Assembly (NCBI GenBank): GCA_026417655.1
Contig: JAOACS010000031.1
Span: 62,001 to 126,000, forward strand
Reading direction: 5' to 3'
DNA from: Syntrophobacterales bacterium
GTDB lineage: Bacteria; Desulfobacterota; Syntrophobacteria; Syntrophobacterales; Thermodesulforhabdaceae
DNA length: 64,000 nucleotides
Of this stretch, positions 44,128 through 53,322 are shown piece after piece. The first letter of the stretch is position 1, and the number at the start of each line of letters is the position of its first letter. The position numbers were made by a program, and so were the translations under genes. Under the pieces are notes generated by a model. That model made no database searches. It was not told the origin of the DNA and saw only the letters and a program-made list of their open reading frames with translations.

Positions 44128-45154
44128 TTAGGTCTTGATGTTCTTTGACCCACTGGATAAGTCTTTTCACACCTTCGGCCGGTTGGATTTTTGGTCTCCA
44201 TCCCAATTCTTTGCCCACTAGATTATTGTTACTTACAAAGACCTTCTGATCCCCTGGACGCCAGTTATCAAAAGATATTCTAAAATCAAGCCCCTCTTCA
44301 CGTAGCATTTCAACTATCTCCAGAATGGACATGGTGCAAGCTGTGCCTCCGCCTATATTGTAGGCTCTACCGCCCTGAAGTATATCCCTCTTCTGGATAG
44401 ATATCTCATATAGCTTCACTAGATCGTCTATATACAAAAGATCTCTTACCTGCTTTCCACTCCCATAGATTGTTACAGGAAAACCGCAAACCCCAGCAAT
44501 AATAAACCAAGCTACCCAGCCCTGATCTTCCACACCAAACTGTTGAGTTCCATAGATACAGGATTGTCTAAAGGTGACCGTCTGAAGATCGTAAATCCGC
44601 CCATAATCGACAACATATTGATCAGCGGCGCCTTTAGAGCAACCGTAGGGGGAGTGAAAGTCCAGATTTCTGGTTTCATCTATTCCAGAAAAATTATCAG
44701 CCCAGTACCGGGTCTTTCCTTCCTCAACGGTTATATCTTCTAATGCACCGTAGACCTTATTTGTTGATGCATTAATAAAGAGACCCCCAGGAGAAAAACG
44801 CCTAAAGGCGTCCAGCACATTAAACGTTCCTAAAGCGTTTACCTCAAAGTCCCTTCTAGGATCAACAACGGAAAGAGTCACCGCCACCTGAGCCGCCAAG
44901 TGGATTACAACATCAAAGGGACCATAACGCTTAAAGATTTCGTCGATTCCCAGAGTATCTCGCACATCTACCTTTTCATGTATTATCGAGCACTCCTCCA
45001 TTAACCTTTTCAAATTGAATCCGCTTCCCTTCCGAGAAAGGTTATCCAAGACGATTACCTCGTAGTCCTTGGAAAAATGCTTCGTACAGTGATAACCAAT
45101 AAAACCAGCTCCCCCAGTTATAAGCATTTTCTTTGAACTCACTCCGTCCTCCAT
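44060..45154 (-). CDS. NAD-dependent nucleotide-sugar epimerase (CDP-paratose 2-epimerase-like)
   Basis: The 364-residue SDR enzyme has the NAD-binding ITGGAGFIGYH, the catalytic Tyr and Lys in SPYGCSKGAADQYV, and VLDNLSRKGSGFNLKRL, the element typical of CDP-paratose 2-epimerase-like proteins. RDLLYIDDLVKLYE and GWRPKIQPAEGVKRLIQWV follow. It makes a nucleotide sugar for the polysaccharide. The start is uncertain: ATG at 45154 has a weak site, while GTG at 45142 or ATG at 45127 lie after GGAGGA. The stop at 44060 lies 68 bp inside the convergent glycosyltransferase gene. It is the last gene of the minus-strand locus. Confidence 0.9.
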   Translation of the reverse strand: MEDGVSSKKMLITGGAGFIGYHCTKHFSKDYEVIVLDNLSRKGSGFNLKRLMEECSIIHEKVDVRDTLGIDEIFKRYGPFDVVIHLAAQVAVTLSVVDPRRDFEVNALGTFNVLDAFRRFSPGGLFINASTNKVYGALEDITVEEGKTRYWADNFSGIDETRNLDFHSPYGCSKGAADQYVVDYGRIYDLQTVTFRQSCIYGTQQFGVEDQGWVAWFIIAGVCGFPVTIYGSGKQVRDLLYIDDLVKLYEISIQKRDILQGGRAYNIGGGTACTMSILEIVEMLREEGLDFRISFDNWRPGDQKVFVSNNNLVGKELGWRPKIQPAEGVKRLIQWVKEHQDLIRTFFQSGFDNKGFQTVGRNLL

Positions 45155-45157
45155 AAC

Positions 45158-46423
45158 TTAACGGTCTATAACACTCCTAAAGACCTCGATCAGCCTAAAG
45201 ACATAACCACGCATATTATTTTCTTTTTTTACCTTTTGAAAACCGTTTCTCCCCATTGTCTCAAGTCTGTCTCTATCCTCGAGCATCCATTGTAGAGCCA
45301 AGGTAAGTTCAGATACGCAATCGGGAGTAAAAAGCCTTCCAGTGACTTGATCTTCAACCTGCTCCGATAGACCTCCAATATTGGCTGCCACAACCGGCTT
45401 TGCTAAGGCGTAGCTTTCGTAAACACTAAGAGGAGCGTTATCATACCACCTGCTTGGAACTACAGTAAAAAGGCTTCCCTTTATCCACTGGTTCAACTCA
45501 TCCTGTTCGACAAATCCTATGAAGTGGATCCTATCTTTGAAATCTGGACGAATCATCCCTTTGAGACGTGCCATTTCCCCATCGTAATCTCTTCCAACTA
45601 AAACTAAATCCACAGACATATTAGAACCACAGGCTTGATAAGCTTCCAACAAAGTATCAAGACCCTTTTCATAACTTATTCTACCGAAGTATAAGATGTA
45701 TGGGCGGTGGAACCCTTTGGGATTGATGTCCCTTTCCGGTAATATAACAGGCCACAAAAGAACAACTATCCTATCCGATGGGATCCCTCCAGAAATTAAC
45801 ATGGTCTTCATAAAATTGCACGGAACTACAAACCTTTTGATCTCATTATATATTTTAATAGCCCTATGAACATACATTGACAACACCCGAAGGGTTGTAA
45901 TCCATATATTGTTTTTAACACACCGATATTTCAAAGCATGGTAGTAGGCCCCACGAGCGCACAGCAAACAGGGTTTACCGTTTCTGAGAAACAGGTAATT
46001 CGCACACTGGAGATTATAGTCCCCAACTCGCATAACCACGGGAATTTTGTGATGGCGTAAAGTATGAATGATACTTGGTGACATGTAGTTATAGATGTTT
46101 AAAATATAGGCAACGTCCACGGAACCAACATCCCTTAGCAGTCTACTTAAGCGATAACGAGCCTCTATAGAGTAAACACTCCTATCGAGAAGTCGCAACC
46201 AATTCGCATCCTTTAGACGAATATTTGCAAAATGGGTTTGATTAGCTGGGGCTGGTGGAGGGAGAAAATAGGGCAAATAGGGAGAATCCTTGCTGATCTC
46301 ATGCCGGACGCTGAAGGGTATAGGATGATGGCCTAGGGAACGTAGTTCATCCATAATGTTGAAAAAATAACGATCAGAGCCACCGTTTATAAAGAAGAAC
46401 TTATTTGCGATTAAAATATTCAT
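45158..46423 (-). CDS. Glycosyltransferase family 4
   Basis: The 421-residue enzyme has an N-terminal NKFFFINGGSDRYFFNI donor/acceptor loop, a CCxx-like insert with cysteines (QCANYLFLRNGKPCLLCARG), ILYFGRISYEKGLDTLLEAY and WYDNAPLSVYESYALAKPVVA. The CxxC-containing insert occurs in a subgroup of bacterial GT4 proteins. ATG at 46423 is preferred over the TTG at 46435. It begins right after the propeller gene (13 bp) and ends 3 bp before the epimerase. Confidence 0.9.
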   Translation of the reverse strand: MNILIANKFFFINGGSDRYFFNIMDELRSLGHHPIPFSVRHEISKDSPYLPYFLPPPAPANQTHFANIRLKDANWLRLLDRSVYSIEARYRLSRLLRDVGSVDVAYILNIYNYMSPSIIHTLRHHKIPVVMRVGDYNLQCANYLFLRNGKPCLLCARGAYYHALKYRCVKNNIWITTLRVLSMYVHRAIKIYNEIKRFVVPCNFMKTMLISGGIPSDRIVVLLWPVILPERDINPKGFHRPYILYFGRISYEKGLDTLLEAYQACGSNMSVDLVLVGRDYDGEMARLKGMIRPDFKDRIHFIGFVEQDELNQWIKGSLFTVVPSRWYDNAPLSVYESYALAKPVVAANIGGLSEQVEDQVTGRLFTPDCVSELTLALQWMLEDRDRLETMGRNGFQKVKKENNMRGYVFRLIEVFRSVIDR

Positions 46424-46436
46424 TCCCACATCCAAT

Positions 46437-48506
46437 TTATTTCAACATTACCCTATAAATTCCCAATCCATTGAAACCAATATATACTCTGTCGCTGGAG
46501 GAAAAGAGGATCGAAAAGATACTCAATCTAGGAATATTCGTTGGCATTGGAACTTGTTCAAACTTCTTTCCTCCGTCACGGGACATAAAAAGTCCATCGG
46601 CGGGCTTAAAATCATAGCCTTCCGTCGCTGCTAAGATTACATCGGGGTTTGACGGATCAAAGGCGACAGCATAAGTTGCCAGGTGATCAGCCTTATCTCC
46701 AGGAAGGTCGATAACACGCCAAGATTTCCCACCATCCTCACTTAAGGCTACCCTCTTTTTAGCACATCCCACTACTATTCGAACATTGTCAGCTGAAGGT
46801 TTTACAGCAAGACCAAATGTCATGGGCTCTCGTGAAAAAACCTGCTGCCAGTGATCTCCCCTGTCATTACTTTTATATACTCCCCCTCCCAAGGTGCTTA
46901 CATACAAAAGACCTGGCCGTCCTGGCACTGTAACGAGACCCTGAGATGTCTTTACATGGTGATTTGAAAGTCCATAATGGATAGGCAACCAGCTTATACC
47001 ACCATTGGTTGTTCTATATATGCCACGGCCATTAGTCGCCACATAAACAATGTCATCGGATTCTGGATCCAGTTCCAAACTAGTTGCATCCCCAGTTACT
47101 TGATATGATCGAGAAAGAAGTGTTACTGTGGTTTTGAAGCTAATATCTCGCCAGCTTCTACCCCCATCCAAGCTTCTATAAATATAGACCCGATCCGCTT
47201 CTTTGTTCCATGGATTCAGCAGTAAGTAAATCTTATTGGGGTTAGTTTTCGATATTTCAACCTCCTGAGCATGGCCCTCGGGAAGGCCATCCATCCATCT
47301 TTCCCAGGTTTGTCCAGAATCGGGCGAGACCATGAGACCATTGTCAGCGACAGCTGCGTAGAGCAGAGCCGGATCATTAGGATTTTGTTTAATGTCGTTA
47401 ACAACCGTATTTTGCAAACCGCTATAGCAGGTATACCAGGACTCCCCACCATCGGAGCTCTTCCAAATATTCCACCAATCCGATATAAAAATAGTTTTCG
47501 GGTTTTGTTTTGAAAAACTTATGGATTCTATACCAACAGGACCCGTCGCCCAATTTTTAGTAGCCCTTGGGTGAATATTGAAGTTCTCTAGCATAGACCA
47601 GGACAGGCCCCTGTCCCTGGACATAAAAAGGCGATGAGGCCAATGATCCGGATGTGTCCCTAGGATAACCAGAGCTGAATCGAGAGGATGAACCCCCAAG
47701 GCTTTGAAATATCGAGGTCGATAGAGACTTTCAACGGTAGCACCTATAGGTCTAGGGAGCCATCGATCGCCACTCCACAAGTATAGCCCTGAACTCTTTT
47801 CTACAGCATAAAGCTGTCCATCCGAAGAGGCTAAAAGATCGATAACTATCGGCGTCCCATCGTTGATAAAACCTTCATTTTGTGGTTGCCAACTTCCTTC
47901 ATAACTATAAACCCCTCGATCTGTGCCTACAAAAAGTGTTTCTCCATGAAGGGCTACGGCGTTAATAGGATGATTTTCAAGCCCCGGCAATAACTGGGTA
48001 TACTTTGATTTGACTTTATCAACACTTAAAGAAAATACTCCCCTATCCGATCCAACGTATATGACGTTACGGCCAAAAGCAAAAAGATGTCCAGGACAAC
48101 ACCTCTTTGAATACTTAATATCCTTAGAAACCAATAACCAGTCCTGGCCTCCATTACTGCTTACATGAAGTCCATTATCCGTTATCACCATGACCCTACC
48201 CTGCTCGTGCGGGAAAAAGGCGATATCGGCAACGTTAAATCCCTCAAGCCCTTTTCCACTGGGGGAAAAACTTTCCCCCTCGTCAGTGCTCAAAAAGATT
48301 CCTGCTACATCTGAGCCAACCAAAACCCTTCTATGATCAAAGGGATCAATCGTAACGATAGTGTAGCGTCCTCCTCCAGAATATCCGCTAGGCACCCATT
48401 CAACACTCACAGAAAGGGCCTCAGCACAACTCAAAACGATTAATAAAACGACAAAGCAAGAGCTCTTCCTACCAAGCCTCTTCCATCCCTCTTTCAAACT
48501 AGTCAT
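46437..48506 (-). CDS. Exported beta-propeller with Asp-box repeats
   Basis: The 689-residue protein has a signal or anchor helix at about 15-31 and then about ten Asp-box motifs (S/T-x-D/N-x-G-x-x-W/F): STDEGESF, SSNGGQDW, SRDRGLSW, SSDGGESW, SPDSGQTW, SLDGGRSW, TTNGGISW, SNDRGDHW, SEDGGKSW and SRDGGKKF. That makes one or two propellers of the sialidase/sortilin type. The acidic and arginine residues of true sialidases are not seen, so it is likely a binding or carbohydrate-processing protein of the cell surface. It directly abuts the preceding small exported protein gene (no gap) inside the polysaccharide locus. Confidence 0.88.
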   Translation of the reverse strand: MTSLKEGWKRLGRKSSCFVVLLIVLSCAEALSVSVEWVPSGYSGGGRYTIVTIDPFDHRRVLVGSDVAGIFLSTDEGESFSPSGKGLEGFNVADIAFFPHEQGRVMVITDNGLHVSSNGGQDWLLVSKDIKYSKRCCPGHLFAFGRNVIYVGSDRGVFSLSVDKVKSKYTQLLPGLENHPINAVALHGETLFVGTDRGVYSYEGSWQPQNEGFINDGTPIVIDLLASSDGQLYAVEKSSGLYLWSGDRWLPRPIGATVESLYRPRYFKALGVHPLDSALVILGTHPDHWPHRLFMSRDRGLSWSMLENFNIHPRATKNWATGPVGIESISFSKQNPKTIFISDWWNIWKSSDGGESWYTCYSGLQNTVVNDIKQNPNDPALLYAAVADNGLMVSPDSGQTWERWMDGLPEGHAQEVEISKTNPNKIYLLLNPWNKEADRVYIYRSLDGGRSWRDISFKTTVTLLSRSYQVTGDATSLELDPESDDIVYVATNGRGIYRTTNGGISWLPIHYGLSNHHVKTSQGLVTVPGRPGLLYVSTLGGGVYKSNDRGDHWQQVFSREPMTFGLAVKPSADNVRIVVGCAKKRVALSEDGGKSWRVIDLPGDKADHLATYAVAFDPSNPDVILAATEGYDFKPADGLFMSRDGGKKFEQVPMPTNIPRLSIFSILFSSSDRVYIGFNGLGIYRVMLK

Positions 48507-49163
48507 TTATTCTCCCCCCGGCTCAACTATAAAGGTTCCAATCTTTTTCAACTTCTCTAGCTTGGGTTTTACAAAGGCATCCGTATGACCTGAAAATTTT
48601 CCGTAATATTCTACGTAAGCGTTTTCCACAAAATCGTACCCCTTTATACGAACACTCCCCACAATCTGGGTTCCTGTGAAAGTGACTTTTAACTCCCCTA
48701 TCTGGGCAAAAACCTTTGTAGGTAAAGCCGTCTGTCTGGCTAATTCCAGGTTCTCCTCTTCCCGATGAGTAACATGTTCAACTTGCAAAAGAATTGGACT
48801 AATATAAAAAAAATGAACATCAGGTTGCTTCCTAGTATACCTTGCCCTCGTCCTACATATTATTGTCTGATCTAAAACCTCCATGGTGGTATCCCGAGAT
48901 GTCCAGAAAAAGGCATGCTCTGCGTTCTTCTCCGGAAGCCCTTCAACTATTAATAGGTAAGGGTTAGGGTCTCCTAGACTAGATGGCGCTAAGCGAACTA
49001 ACACCTTTGCCTTGTCAAAGGGATTCCCATTTATGCTTCCACTTAAAGTTGCTATATATTTAATCTCCTGTCCCCCGCTGGATACAAGAAGATCTCCACC
49101 CTTTACTATGGTAGTCATATTTAACACTAACATAGTTACCACAAGGGCAAAACGCCACCTCAT
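48507..49163 (-). CDS. Exported protein of unknown function
   Basis: The 218-residue protein has a signal peptide (RWRFALVVTMLVLNMTTIVKGG) and a mature part rich in beta strands (IKYIATLSGSINGNPFDKAK, LKVTFTGTQIVGSVRIKGYDFVENAYVEYYGKF). No family was recognised. ATG at 49163 is preferred because GGGGAG lies 5 bases upstream and avoids overlap with the flippase gene; 49199 is the alternative. It is joined to the propeller gene, which suggests a joint role in modifying or anchoring the polysaccharide. Confidence 0.75.
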   Translation of the reverse strand: MRWRFALVVTMLVLNMTTIVKGGDLLVSSGGQEIKYIATLSGSINGNPFDKAKVLVRLAPSSLGDPNPYLLIVEGLPEKNAEHAFFWTSRDTTMEVLDQTIICRTRARYTRKQPDVHFFYISPILLQVEHVTHREEENLELARQTALPTKVFAQIGELKVTFTGTQIVGSVRIKGYDFVENAYVEYYGKFSGHTDAFVKPKLEKLKKIGTFIVEPGGE

Positions 49164-49177
49164 AAATACTCCCCTTA

Positions 49178-50734
49178 TTAACTCCCCTTTCTTGGCCACA
49201 AAGGTAACGATGAAAATACAATATCAAAGAACCGCCCAATATCAACAGTTCTCATAGCATAAATTCCTACTGCACAAATCAAAGTCTCAATCGACACAGA
49301 TACCATAAATCTTATAACATAATGCCACTTCCAAAGGAGCTCCTTCAGAATAAAGTATGCCAAGATCATCAACCCCGAATTTACAAGGATCACAGTAATA
49401 TTTCTAACCAAGCGTTTAAACCCATCAATGTGTAAACGTCTTCTGAGAAGAACAATAAAGACACTACAGACAACAAAAAGATTAGCCGATGTAGACAAGG
49501 CAATGCCAGCAACCCCAATCCATTTCATTCCTATTATATTAAAAACAATGTTTAACACAACAGATACACACCCCATATAGAATAGAGGTTTCATGTCCTG
49601 CATAGCAGTAAAGAAGGTTCCATTAATGAAACTGTAGGCATAGAAAAATAGACCAACACTATAGCATTGCAGTGTTTTAGCGGTGAGAAAAACTGACTCT
49701 TCGCCAAAGGCCCCTCTAAAGAACAATATTCTCACTATCTCCTCGGCATGAAGTATCATTATTATAGATATGGGAATACTTAATATCCCAACCACTGTCA
49801 CTACAAAAAAAAACATCTCCCTGAGGGCCTCGCCTTTCCTCTCCACGGCCATTTCACTAAGAAAGGGCAGTATTGCTTTGGAAAGAGCCATTATAATAAG
49901 CTGAATGGGGATATCATTTACTCTATAAGCGTAACGTAGCGTGGAAACGGCCCCATCTGAAAGCTCCGTTGCCATCACCTGGTCTATAAAGATATTGACA
50001 TTAGCAATAAGCTCACTTCCAAGAAGAGGTAACGCTAAAATTAGTAACTTTGTTATTCCCTGGAGATTCCATTGTCTCCATGGGGATAGACTGACACCCA
50101 AATTTCCTATCACCACCAATAAATAGCAGAATCTAAGGAAGGCTCCCACCACTACTCCCCATACTAGGGCGTAAATGCTCCTGTAACGGAATATGAGGAG
50201 ACATACTATTACACTAACATTGGGCAATATCATTGAAAAATAAAGATGGAAAAAATGCTTTCTCGCGTTAAGGTAAGCGGAAGGGATTATAGCTATGCAC
50301 TCAAAGATAAAAAACAGCATAAGTAGCCTTCCCAAGATAACTACTTCGCGTCTCATGATTGAGTCTAGGCCATATCCAAAAAGAGGATATAACCACGGAG
50401 CTAGTATGAAAAATAGTCCCGTAAGTACCCCAAAAAACAAAATGCTTACATAAAACAGAGAGCAAAACTTCTCTTGGGCTTGCTCCTGAGAAATGCTATG
50501 CCACTCTATATAAAGGGGCACAAAGGCAGAAGAGAGTATCGCCGTAAGTGTTAAAACCATGATACCTGGGAAACCATAGGCTATATTAAAGGCATCCAAT
50601 ATGGCCGATGTTCCAAATACGGCGGCTACAAAAATTTCCTTAAGCATGGCCAAGACCTTGGCCACAATGGAAAGAAAAAAGATGATGATAGTGGCCCGAC
50701 CTATGGCATGTTGAGTGGAGGTCAAAACGGTCAT
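49178..50734 (-). CDS. MurJ-family polysaccharide flippase
   Basis: The 518-residue protein has about 14 transmembrane helices and belongs to the MurJ/MviN branch of MOP exporters: GRATIIIFFLSIVAKVLAMLKEIFVAAVFG, GFPGIMVLTLTAILSSAFVPLYIEW and LLGSELIANVNIFIDQVMA. In most polysaccharide loci this place is taken by Wzx; here a MurJ-like member is the only flippase. It very likely moves the lipid-linked repeat unit. It may also be a second MurJ, but the position inside the locus favours the polysaccharide role. Confidence 0.9.
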   Translation of the reverse strand: MTVLTSTQHAIGRATIIIFFLSIVAKVLAMLKEIFVAAVFGTSAILDAFNIAYGFPGIMVLTLTAILSSAFVPLYIEWHSISQEQAQEKFCSLFYVSILFFGVLTGLFFILAPWLYPLFGYGLDSIMRREVVILGRLLMLFFIFECIAIIPSAYLNARKHFFHLYFSMILPNVSVIVCLLIFRYRSIYALVWGVVVGAFLRFCYLLVVIGNLGVSLSPWRQWNLQGITKLLILALPLLGSELIANVNIFIDQVMATELSDGAVSTLRYAYRVNDIPIQLIIMALSKAILPFLSEMAVERKGEALREMFFFVVTVVGILSIPISIIMILHAEEIVRILFFRGAFGEESVFLTAKTLQCYSVGLFFYAYSFINGTFFTAMQDMKPLFYMGCVSVVLNIVFNIIGMKWIGVAGIALSTSANLFVVCSVFIVLLRRRLHIDGFKRLVRNITVILVNSGLMILAYFILKELLWKWHYVIRFMVSVSIETLICAVGIYAMRTVDIGRFFDIVFSSLPLWPRKGS

Positions 50735-50737
50735 ATG

Positions 50738-52174
50738 TTACATTCCGGTGCGAGAAATCGGAATTGTCAAGGTTTTCAGAAGTATTTTAAAATCAAGCCA
50801 TAGAGACCAGGTATCAATATATTTAAGATCTAACTCCATCCAACGGTCGAAAGGCATATGATGCCTATCGGGGGCAATCTGCCAAAGACCTGTAATACCT
50901 GGCTTCATAGCCAGCCTCCGTCTCTGCCATAAATCATACTTTTCCACCTCTTCCGGTATCGGAGGTCTTGGTCCTACAAGGCTCATATCCCCCTTTAGAA
51001 CATTAATTAATTGAGGTAGTTCATCTAAACCAGTTTTTCTAAGAAAATGCCCAATCTTAGGTATGATTCTAGGATCCTTAGGGGACTTAAAGACCGGACC
51101 ATTCGCTATATTTAGATCTTTTACCGCATCCAGCATACCATCAGCCCCAACAACCATGGTTCTAAATTTGTACAGGGTAAATCGCCTCCCATAAAGACCA
51201 CATCTTGTCTGACGGTAAAATACTGGGCCTGGTGAGATTTTTTTTATCATACAACCGATCACAACCATCAGAGGGCTAAATAGGATTAGCAAGATTAATG
51301 CTACTACAAAATCGAATACGCTTTTCATCACCAAAAGCGATCTAGTCCATGGCGATGGGGCAAGTATTAGTGAAGGGACTTCTCCAAACATCTCAAATGA
51401 CATGCGATAATAACGGGGCTTTCTTTGTATATATCTACGAATATACCAATGGGGAATAATACGAATTGTAACGCCGAGAATCTCGGCAACTTCCATGTGC
51501 TTATCCAAACTAGGCAAAAGCTGGGGAGGCACAACAAATAAAAGCTCGTCCACAACATTATGTGTTAAGATACTTTCTAAATCTTCAACAGTTCCAATAA
51601 CCTTAATGTTATCGACCACACACCGCCCAACACAGCTAGCATCTGTATCAAGACATCCAAAGATCTCAATCCCCTTAAGCTCACGACGTATCATGGCTAT
51701 AATCTCTTCCGCTGCCGTTTTCGACCCAATCACAATGATCAGCAAGCGATAGAGGGGATTAGATTCGGAAATGCGGGAAGAGTATATATATCTAACGACA
51801 AACATAAGAACTGCATCAAAGATAAAGAAAAGAAAGATAAAAATACGGCTTACCCCCTGAACTTTAAAAACGTAGAGTAGAAATGAAAAACATAAAAAAC
51901 ACACGGCAATGAATTTAAAGATAGATAAGACATTGACAGATAATGAAGGCCTATTAAGGACTATAGGAATATCCATATATTCAGGCACAAGTAACCAAAT
52001 TGCTGTAATTAGCATAATTACTGCAAAAAAATCCGTCTCCGGACTAACGCCCCTTAGGGAACCAGGTAAAATGTATTCCTTAACAACATAAGCGACAAAT
52101 AGGCCTACATAGGCAGTGGCAAGGTCGATAACACGCCAGGTAAGGGCACTTTGTTTACGTCTATTATAAGCCAT
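50738..52174 (-). CDS. Undecaprenyl-phosphate sugar phosphotransferase (initiating enzyme)
   Basis: The 478-residue protein is of the WbaP/EpsE type. Four transmembrane helices (up to about 130) precede a Rossmann-like domain (about 140-240), another helix (LVMKSVFDFVVALILLILFSPLMVVIG, about 286-312) and the catalytic domain with SPGPVFYRQTRCGLYGRRFTLYKFRTM, TGLDELPQLINVLKGDMSLVGPRP and PGITGLWQIA. It starts repeat-unit assembly by transferring sugar-1-phosphate to the lipid carrier. It follows the flippase upstream gene order 14 bp after a glycosyltransferase. Confidence 0.94.
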   Translation of the reverse strand: MAYNRRKQSALTWRVIDLATAYVGLFVAYVVKEYILPGSLRGVSPETDFFAVIMLITAIWLLVPEYMDIPIVLNRPSLSVNVLSIFKFIAVCFLCFSFLLYVFKVQGVSRIFIFLFFIFDAVLMFVVRYIYSSRISESNPLYRLLIIVIGSKTAAEEIIAMIRRELKGIEIFGCLDTDASCVGRCVVDNIKVIGTVEDLESILTHNVVDELLFVVPPQLLPSLDKHMEVAEILGVTIRIIPHWYIRRYIQRKPRYYRMSFEMFGEVPSLILAPSPWTRSLLVMKSVFDFVVALILLILFSPLMVVIGCMIKKISPGPVFYRQTRCGLYGRRFTLYKFRTMVVGADGMLDAVKDLNIANGPVFKSPKDPRIIPKIGHFLRKTGLDELPQLINVLKGDMSLVGPRPPIPEEVEKYDLWQRRRLAMKPGITGLWQIAPDRHHMPFDRWMELDLKYIDTWSLWLDFKILLKTLTIPISRTGM

Positions 52175-52188
52175 CTTCTAAGACCTCG

Positions 52189-53307
52189 CTAATGCTTCTT
52201 TAGAACCCTATTATACAAATCGGCATAAGCTTGAGCGACATGATCCCAACTAAAAACCTTATTGGCTCTAGCGGCGAACAAATCTCCTTTAACACGACGC
52301 TCGTTCTCTCCCATGTCGCTAAGGACTTCTAAATGGCGTCTTAATGCTGCCGTATCCCCTACAGAAAAAAGAAATTCCGTAAGCTCTCCTAAAGCTTCCC
52401 TATGGGGAGCTATAGAGCTTGCAACGCAAGGAATCCCATAACTCATGGCCTCAAGAAGGGTCAAAGGTAGACCTTCAAGATCGGATGCCGTGACAAAGGC
52501 GAGAGCGTTAGAATAGAGCTCTTCCAAAGCTTCCCTAAACTGATACCCTAAAAACATAACTCCTCCGCGATCCTTCGCTACGCTCTTTACCTGAGACACA
52601 TAAGCCCTATCGGGACTATCTCCTACTATGACCAGTGGAGGAGCCGAAGAAAGAGTTACATGGGCTTTTATTATGTCTTCTACCCTTTTTTCGGGAACAA
52701 TCCTTCCTACCCAAAGGAAATAACCTCCAGGTGCTAATCCCCATTCAAGAATCTTTTTCGGTGGGCGAACAACAGGTGTCGCCGTTCCGTTGGGAACATA
52801 GTGCATGTTAACCCCATAGCGTCTAACATAATAGTCCTTGATAGCTAAGGAAACTCCAATCTTTTCATGGGGAAAGAGGGTTGAAAACAACTCTCCTAAA
52901 CGGATTGAAAAGGAGGCGAAGGTACCCCACTTTTTCCTTTGCCAGTCCAACCCTGTGCAGGTAAAAAATACATAGGCCTTGGGCTTGAAAAACCTAGGGA
53001 TCCAACTAAAAAGACATGGTCCCTGGCCAAAGATATGAATAATATCGTAGGGCTCCTTCAAGGCATGACACAGAGCTAAAAACGTATGAACTGTTGCATC
53101 GGCATGTTTCGTCTGGATGGTAGGGAGTCTTATGAGTTTAATTCCTTTATATTCTTTAATGTCAGAGGGTACGTAATAGCTACGGCAATAGATAGTTATT
53201 TCATATCCCATCTTGACAAGTCGAGTATAGATTTCTTCACACTGATGTTCAATTCCACCCCATGTGGCAGGTATTCCACGAAAGCCAAGGACAGCAATAT
53301 GTGGCAT
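52189..53307 (-). CDS. Glycosyltransferase family 4
   Basis: The 372-residue GT-B enzyme has GIPATWGGIEHQCEEIYTRLV near the N-terminus, a loop of the type used by rhamnosyl- and related transferases acting on N-acetyl sugars, then YFLWVGRIVPEKRVEDIIKAH and ASDLEGLPLTLLEAMSYGIP (EX7E). It lies between another GT4 gene (15 bp) and the initiating transferase (14 bp). Confidence 0.92.
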   Translation of the reverse strand: MPHIAVLGFRGIPATWGGIEHQCEEIYTRLVKMGYEITIYCRSYYVPSDIKEYKGIKLIRLPTIQTKHADATVHTFLALCHALKEPYDIIHIFGQGPCLFSWIPRFFKPKAYVFFTCTGLDWQRKKWGTFASFSIRLGELFSTLFPHEKIGVSLAIKDYYVRRYGVNMHYVPNGTATPVVRPPKKILEWGLAPGGYFLWVGRIVPEKRVEDIIKAHVTLSSAPPLVIVGDSPDRAYVSQVKSVAKDRGGVMFLGYQFREALEELYSNALAFVTASDLEGLPLTLLEAMSYGIPCVASSIAPHREALGELTEFLFSVGDTAALRRHLEVLSDMGENERRVKGDLFAARANKVFSWDHVAQAYADLYNRVLKKH

Positions 53308-53322
53308 AATAGACTCCTCTTT

